64,000 bases of DNA from Cynocephalus volans. Taxonomy: Eukaryota; Chordata; Mammalia; Dermoptera; Cynocephalidae. Numbering within the stretch: position 1 is the first letter of the stretch; every line of letters begins with the position of its first letter. The notes beneath the pieces were generated by a model. The model did no database searches and was not told the DNA's origin. It saw nothing but the letters and a program-made list of their open reading frames with translations. The stretch covers positions 50,021,427 to 50,085,426 of the forward strand of contig NC_084472.1 in assembly GCF_027409185.1 (NCBI RefSeq). Direction: 5' to 3'. A program made the position numbers and the translations under genes. Positions 57,224-64,000 of this stretch are shown here, in pieces.

Positions 57224-60200
57224 GTAGCTCTTAGTTCATGAATATGACATTATTTATCCCTTTCTTAAAGTGTGGCAATCATTTTAAGTAATGTTTTCTT
57301 TCCCTATAATTTGGTTCACCTGTATTGTCTCTCAGCCCACCCTGTGAAAAATGACAAGCCATATCTCAATTAGGGATATATTCTAGTACCACAGAACAGG
57401 AACCTAACAGATTCCTAAAATGATTGAATCTATTGATTTGGGCTCGTTAATATCATACTCTAATAACTGATATCCCCCATATTAATTTAAGAGCAAATTA
57501 ACTCCTACTGTCTTCATTTTACTCAATAGTATTAATCTATCTCTGCTATAACTGAATTTATGACACTTTTAACCTGAAGATCTACTTACCAAAGCATAAC
57601 AAAATGTATCATGATGTTTTAAAAGAATTAAAGAATCATTCTCTAGTAACAGTTATTTTTGTAGATTCCAGTCGTATTCAAAATATTGTCCAGTGATTGA
57701 CTTGTAAAAACATGTCAAATGATTGAGCAAATTGAGGAAAAGTTTCTCTCTCCTCCCTTCTCTTCTGCACTCCATCTCCATCTCCATGCTGACACTCTTT
57801 TTAGTTCACTGTTTGAAAAAGTTTGGGAGATATGGTATTACATTTACAAAAGTTCCTTATACAACCTGGTTGCTTCTTGCTCTCCATCACAGTGTTTCTG
57901 AATATTAAATAATTAATATGAGAACATGCTGCAAGCCTACTTGTCCCTTTCAGATATTCTCAGTGTTCCCTCTGGTTTGCAGGTGTGTAAAGCTTTCTTT
58001 GTTATGGATGCATCATTTGAGACATCTAGTTCTGAACAAATGTGTTTTTCATAAAAGCTCCTTGTAATATGCCAACAGCCCAGTTATTTGTGTTCTGATT
58101 ATTATAGATGGAGAAGCAAAATTCAAAAAATCACTTAAATGACTCATGTATGAGTTAGATACATAAGCTACGTCTACAAATATTTCAGTCAAAATTTCTG
58201 ATTAGAATCATGTTGACTTAAATCCCATTGTTCTTTTTTTTTTTTTCCCCCTCAAGCATTTGGCTACTTATAGTATTCACTAAGCTATTATCCAAGTAGA
58301 ATCTTCTAGATCATCCCCACCTGTATATTTATCAATATTTCATATTCTCTTAGGAAAGATCAGTGTGTTTTTTCTTATCTGAGTTTTTAGTATAGGTAAG
58401 CTAACATCATGGGCCAAATCTCTAGTTTTGTAAAGAGTATTTGGACTTGTATGAGAGTATAATAATAAAATAATAAATATGAAGAAAAATACACAAATAT
58501 CATTACTGGAGGAAAAAAGTCCTCCTACAACTTATGATAAACATTTGTGAATCACTTTAAATGATGACTGTTTGGCAGGTTTTCAAGGGTGAAAAGTTGC
58601 ATTGATATTAATTCCTTGGCTAAAGATTGACAATAAGTACCATTATGTTCAGCTTTGACATATTATCATCAAAAGCATGCATTCATTGAATGTACCAATT
58701 TTCAAGTCTATGCTATTATGTAAGAAAATTGGAAGTTTGATCATTTTGGTTTTAATGGGCACATTTTGCAAATTCTACTTTTTATTTCTACTGCTTCCTG
58801 TTTGTAATAATTTTTTACATGTAACTTAAGATTTCAGGACATTCATATAGTATGTATGCAAAGTGTGAAAAGATAAAAGAGTGTTAAAGTAAACAAACAT
58901 TCCTCCCATTCTAGCCATAATCTTTCTGAGTCCAGTTTTATTTGACACAGTTACCAAAATCAGCCCAAGGAATGATTTAAAGGCAAAACTGAACTAGGTG
59001 AAGACCAACAGTAAGGTCTTCTCCAAACCATGGGGCTTCAAGGAAAAGGGAATGTAAAGGCAGAAGTAAAAGTTTGTATCATGAAAGGCCTTTTTCTTGG
59101 TCTGATGTATTATCTAGCACCACCAGATTCTGAAAGCATACCTCAAATACAGCACTAATGAAGAAAAGTCTGAGGAGTAGACTGGATGTTGAATAATACC
59201 TTTTTGGTTTTTAAGCAGCAAATATTTAATTCCTATCTCTTAAATGTACCCTGTTTGCATTGATCTGAAATGAGTTGGTACTACAGTTAAAGACAGGAAT
59301 GCATATTTTTATGAAATCCATTCCAGTGATGAGTTTCCAGACTACATATACTATAGCAATGATGTCTATACATTAATCTGTAACATTCTTAAGAATAGTT
59401 GCTTTTGTTATGAAATTTCATTCAGGAAGAAACAAAAGATGCTTTTTTTGCAGACTTTTTAGAGAAATAACATATCCTCAGCTTCTCCTACTTAATTGGA
59501 AATAATGAAGGTTTTCATAAGGCGAAGCATCCCCTAAGGCTCCTAAACTCCTGCCTGGTTAAATATTGTTATTACATGTCTATTTCATTATGGAGGTAAG
59601 ATTGTCTCCCTGAGTCTTTTCTCTTTGACATTCATTGAAGGTGGAGCAAAGAACTTCGTTTTTAGTACAAATCATGGGTAAAATTGGTCTCTCTTGGAAC
59701 TTTATCTCAGAGCCCATCTTTCTCTCTTTTGACAATTTTCTACAATTCTTAGTGCCATTTTGTTGCTCTCAAGCTGGGGAACCAATGTCTTGTTGACCAG
59801 TTTTTCTGGTGAGTTAATTTCTGTTAAAGTAGCCATGGTTGAACAAGCTAATAAATTACTCTTCCCAGTAAGCGTATTTGCTTGTTTACATGTAGCAAAA
59901 TTCCAAAGATATGCCTAATGTTAGAAGTCTCAAGCTTAAAAATAGAGATGTAAGGGAACAATCTGGGGCAAAAAGAACTTTATCAGTAAAAGCTAATGTG
60001 GTCCACGTGGATGATAACACTATGGCATGGAATTTCTGGAGCAGCCCAGGGTTAAACAAGTGTTTAAATCCTTTGTTCTGAAAATATGGTCATTATCCCC
60101 TCTTATACAAAGGGTCTTTGATCTCCTTCCTGTAGGGTCTTTTGCGTCCATCTTCTGGAAGGGAATTGTCCCTTTCATAGTTTGAGGCTTGTTTACAAAT

Positions 60201-60260
60201 ACTGTTCATGACACTTTGACTGGGTAAGTTCTCAGTTTTCCATCTATTGGGTAAACATTA
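57224..60260. other. Long interval without recognisable features
   Basis: AT-rich, with a T-run at 58231-58244. Minus-strand donor-like TTTG/GTAAGT at about 57590 and plus-strand donor-like TATGGAG/GTAAGA at about 59596 have no supported exons. No repeat that I can name. Confidence 0.4.
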
Positions 60261-60271
60261 CATGTATATGA

Positions 60272-60348
60272 GGGTACTTCAGAAAGTTCATGGAAAGATT
60301 TGTATTATCTTTTGATCCCATTTTTCCACGAACGTTTTTAAGTATCTT
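60272..60348. mobile_element. Short palindromic MITE
   Basis: The left end gggtacttcagaaagttcat is the imperfect reverse complement of the right end (ccacgaacgtttttaagtat). This gives terminal inverted repeats of about 22 bp around a 30-bp AT-rich centre, about 77 bp in all. I recall the same palindrome as a dispersed mariner-like MITE in other mammals. Confidence 0.6.
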
Positions 60349-60403
60349 TGCATGTAAGTAGATGCAGTATGTGAGCTGGCAGATGCTGTGGTAATTCTGC
60401 AGA

Positions 60404-60618
60404 TTAGAGTAGTAGTAACCGATCAACCAGCCTGAGCATTTTTCCATCAAGAATGGTGGCATTTTTTCCTGAGCCAACCTTCACTAGAATAAGAGGTGGG
60501 CTTATAAATAACTGCAGGCTCTCCAAACTGTTGCAAACTAAATGGCCAATCTTAAAGCTATGTGATACCAAAAGATCTTTTGTTTGATTGCCACGTGGTA
60601 ATTTTAGAGTAATCATTA
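60404..60618 (-). other. Unassigned open frame, minus strand
   Basis: About 70 open codons (for example LESLQLFISPPL, GKNATILDGK), ending in TAA. No good acceptor at its start. A separate 44-nt segment at 60645-60688 has a good acceptor (aatgtttctctag), an open frame and a donor-like TCAAG/GTAACA, but the two cannot be exons of one transcript because the intron would be too short. Not recognised; coding status unsupported. Confidence 0.15.
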
Positions 60619-60699
60619 ACACTATATTAACCCTGAGTTGTTACCTTGAGAAATAGATGCTATTCAGTACAATTTCCAGTCTGCCAGCCTAGAGAAACA

Positions 60700-63600
60700 T
60701 TTGTTACATAAGGCAAAATGATTCAAAATTGAGGGTTTAGACAATTTACAGGAACCACAGATAGATAGCTTGACTTTCCTTAAAGACAAAAACATACCTT
60801 ATTGCAAAAAAGTAAGCAAAATAGTAAGCAAAAATAGTGCCCAGTATTTGCCACACTCACATGTATGGAAGTGTAATGAAGAACAAGTTTGGTCAAATAT
60901 CTAATGGCAGAAGAAATAGCTCTAAACTAAAACTAATTAGTTCATCATAGGATAATTTGGTCCTGGTTTTCTATCTGTGCTTGATTTATCTCAATCAATA
61001 ATCAGTTTTAAGTCAGTGAAATACAGAAAACTAATGTGGAAGCAGTCCTACCACTTGTTTGTAAAAAAAGGTATGTAAACACTCTTATTTATTCTACCAT
61101 AAGGTAAGCCTAGGTCAGATAACTACTGAATTTCTTAGAGATTTTATGGGTTTTTCTTTGCAGAACTGCTAGGGCACTTAATCAAATGCACTGAAATAAT
61201 TTCTGGTCTCATTTCAAGGGCATGAGGTTTTTGAACTATTTTTCAGAAAAATATTTCTATGAAGCTTTATGTGTAAAAGAAAATTTGAATAGATATTTTC
61301 AACTAGTTTTTAAGTATAACCTGATTTATCAGGACTTTCTCAAGTCCATCAAAGCTTAGATGATAATATCAAAAAGCCAAGGAATATAACCATACATATC
61401 AATAGAATGGGTAGACATCTTTCTCTTGTGGGCCAAAGCAGAATTCAAAACTTTAACTAAAATATATTTTAAGATACCCATTGCTCTTAGCTTTTATGTC
61501 TTTACTATCAAGAGCGCAATGCTTATTTAAAAATATGTATTATTAGTTTTCAGAGCTGCTGTAACTAATAATTTCACCTTAGATCCGCCAGTTTCAGACA
61601 AAAGTATTGCAAGTATCTTGAATTTATGCACTTGTATTTTTTTTAATGAACAGACACTGTAAACCTCTATGAAGTCCCTCACTGTCCTTCAAATTCACTA
61701 GTTCAGTTGTCACTGGGTATTGTATCAGCAAGTAACACAATCTGACAAGAGCTTATAGTAAAAATTTCTTCTGTGATTTGACTCAGGAAGGCACTAAAAT
61801 AAGTTGGTGCCCTATACAGTTGATATTGGTTAAAACTTTGTGGTACTAGCATATCTGTAATTTTAGGTTTTCAGTAAAGCACACTCTTCTTTTTAGCAGT
61901 GGTAAACTACCCTATATTAAGAAGATGTTTCTGAGTCACTGGAAAGAGAACTTACAATTGAAGTAATTTTTAAAACAGTGTCAGGGATGTATTTGCGCTC
62001 ATCTCTCCTGTTTGCTCTCCCAATTCTCCTGGGACTAAGAGTGATATTAAACACATTGAACAACTAGCCTGGCACCTGCTGACTCATCAGAATGACAGAA
62101 ACATTTAAGGCACACTAGTATGTACCTGATGCTTATCAGCTGGGCCAGGGGACCAATGCCAAACTATTACAAAAGCAAGCAGAGCAAACTCTCTTATTTG
62201 GAAATCAGATGCATTCTAACCTTCAGTTCAATTCACTTGATTCTAACACTTTAACACATTATATAGTAACATGATGATTATTTCTGTTCTTCTAAATTAA
62301 AAAATATTAACACAATGTCTTCTTTGAAATATTTCTTCAAATTCTATAAAGTTTGGCTGAACTGGAGCCATGTATTTTTCTTCCTATCACATAATCAGGA
62401 TTAAAATATTTAATTTTAAAAAACATAAATTTTGGAGCAATTTCTCATATTCTCTAATCTGTGTATTGATTGCTCATCCAAACACGTTTAGTACCATAGT
62501 CAAAATGAAGAGCAGGAAGGATAAGAGTCACAGAATGAGAAGAAAAGTCATTCCATAACCCTGAGATGGCTTTAGGGAAGCGGGGAGGAGTGTCATATTA
62601 ATCAGGGTAGGGTCTGAGATAACAAGGGTGGGACTTAAAGAACCGAGCCAAGTTCATGAATAAAGCAAAGTGAATAATTATGATTTATCTGTATATCAAT
62701 ATCCTCTGCAGGACATAACTTTGTGGAAAAAAATGTTGAATTAGCCATCATGAATCGAAATACCTGCAGAGCTCTGTGGTACTCATCATCCCAATAATTT
62801 TCACTGAAAGATCCATGAGGATTAATTAGTTTTGGAGATAAGCCAGCTACAGACAGAAATATGACCTAAATTCTCACTGCACGAGCTAATTAGTTTTACT
62901 TTAGAGCTGCTTCTTACGTAGTAGTTCCCTGAGAACCGACTATGATACAAAACCCTACTTAAATGGACTGATCTGCTCTTTTAGTACTACAAAATTCACA
63001 TGTATCTTTCCCAACCTGCCTTTCTACCTAATTTTGCCTAGTGTTTCCTTATGTTGGTGTCACTGTGAAAATGTGGTATGGGGGAGGAAGGGAGTGACTG
63101 TTCTAGATTTAATGTTTTTCATCATCAGTGCTAGAAAGATGAGTCTCCCCTTAGAACTTGATGTTACAACTCTTACTAACAATTTGGTCAGAACTCTTTA
63201 TGTATTAGGCTACTTTTCCCTCAGAAATATCAGCATTACAGGGTTTGCTCATATAGCCTGATGTACTTGCTTTAGTTTAGGGTAGGAATTTATTTGGGAA
63301 GAAAAAAATGTGCCCTCTGGATTCCCTTAGCTAAGCTATAATGGGTATACTAAAAGGGTCACTGTGAAAGAAAAGTAAAATTCTGAAATCAATTAATACT
63401 GTCTCCTTTTTAGCCGCACCTTGTTTTCTTCTAGTCTTTTCCCAGGGCTTGGAGCCTGTTCCCTGGCTGTTCTCCTTGGGTATATGGCTCCTTTCTTTGT
63501 TTAAGCCTTTCTCATATTTCTGCAAGGTTCTCAAAGGCACCTGTCCCCACATCCATTCCTACAGGTCCCTCCTTTTTACTTGCTAATCTGATATTCTAAT

Positions 63601-64000
63601 TGTTGTGAATGTGCTAATTGGCCAAAATATAATAATGTTAATTTTGAGATAACATACAATCCATTCTCTTGATGCACTGATTGCATACTGTTTTTGCAAA
63701 TTTTACTACTTGATAAAATTTATTTGTAAACCCCAAATCGTACTCGTGGTGCTTTTCCAGTCATTCACAGACATGCACAAATTGGTGAAAAATTTTGAGT
63801 AGCCCAACTCGCAAGGTCTCAGCTGAGTTCAAACAAGTCAATGCTCTACATTCTCATTTCAGCTCTCATACTGTTAACAAGCGTCCTTTTCATGGTCTCT
63901 ATAATGCCATATTTTTTTGCAGTTTTGCCCTTTTAGGTGGTGGGTTCCCTGTTTAAAATGACTCCCAAGTGTAGTGCTAAAGTTCTGTCTAATGTTTCTA
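60700..64000. other. Interval without recognisable genes
   Basis: AT-rich. 62823-62893 contains two TAATTAG motifs (see findings). 63400-63560 is moderately GC-richer, with a 73-codon minus-strand open frame of no recognised homology. No repeats I can name with confidence. Confidence 0.4.

Noticed and set aside
1..64000. CRISPR arrays, bacterial operons, plasmid or phage content
   Set aside because: No spaced direct repeats of CRISPR type, no dense ORF packing and no ribosome-binding-site pattern. The window is clearly mammalian nuclear DNA.

Overview
This is about 64 kb of AT-rich, gene-poor nuclear DNA from a placental mammal. Three tRNA-derived SINEs (24330-24508 minus, 25827-25978 plus, 45845-46055 plus) point to a colugo (Dermoptera). 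They carry a tRNA-like A/B-box unit, a second tRNA-Ile-like unit ending in a CCGGTCA-type end, and a poly(A) tail. I recognise this architecture as the colugo CYN family, whose parent is tRNA-Ile. The species assignment is from memory of the family and was not searched. No Alu, B1/B2, bovine or carnivore SINE was seen.

Most of the window is layered transposable-element debris: L1 3' ends of several ages, L2 3' ends, MIRs, hAT-type MER5 and MER20 elements, MaLR-type LTRs, one solo LTR with its own TATA box and poly(A) signal (12936-13615), and a long ancient repeat of unassigned family, largest at 49961-51560. Two LTRs (54287-54716 and 56822-57218) and two SINEs still have recognisable target-site duplications. 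Large intervals (for example 13.7-18.4, 26-28.3, 48.3-49.9 and 57.2-60.2 kb) hold nothing I can name.

No complete protein-coding gene is visible. The most gene-like signal is a CpG island at 47.4-48.1 kb with an NRF1-like site, GC boxes and strong splice donors. It lies upstream of a run of minus-strand candidate exons at 46.7, 42.3, 42.0, 35.7, 29.9 and 29.4 kb. Several have good acceptor and donor sequences, open frames and matching splice phases (41867-42020 into 35578-35731, and 29746-29871 into 29192-29440). Others carry in-frame stops or phase breaks. They read as a decayed (unitary) pseudogene, or as a real gene in which I have mis-called some exons. I do not recognise the protein. A separate terminal-exon-like segment lies at 10789-10868 (minus).

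Other points worth a second look are a 240-bp inverted repeat about 2 kb apart (38053-38292 and 40259-40498), an exact 18-bp B-box duplication inside one SINE, two structural variants of the SINE, and a short palindromic MITE at 60272-60348. All identifications rest on reading the sequence by eye; no search was run.
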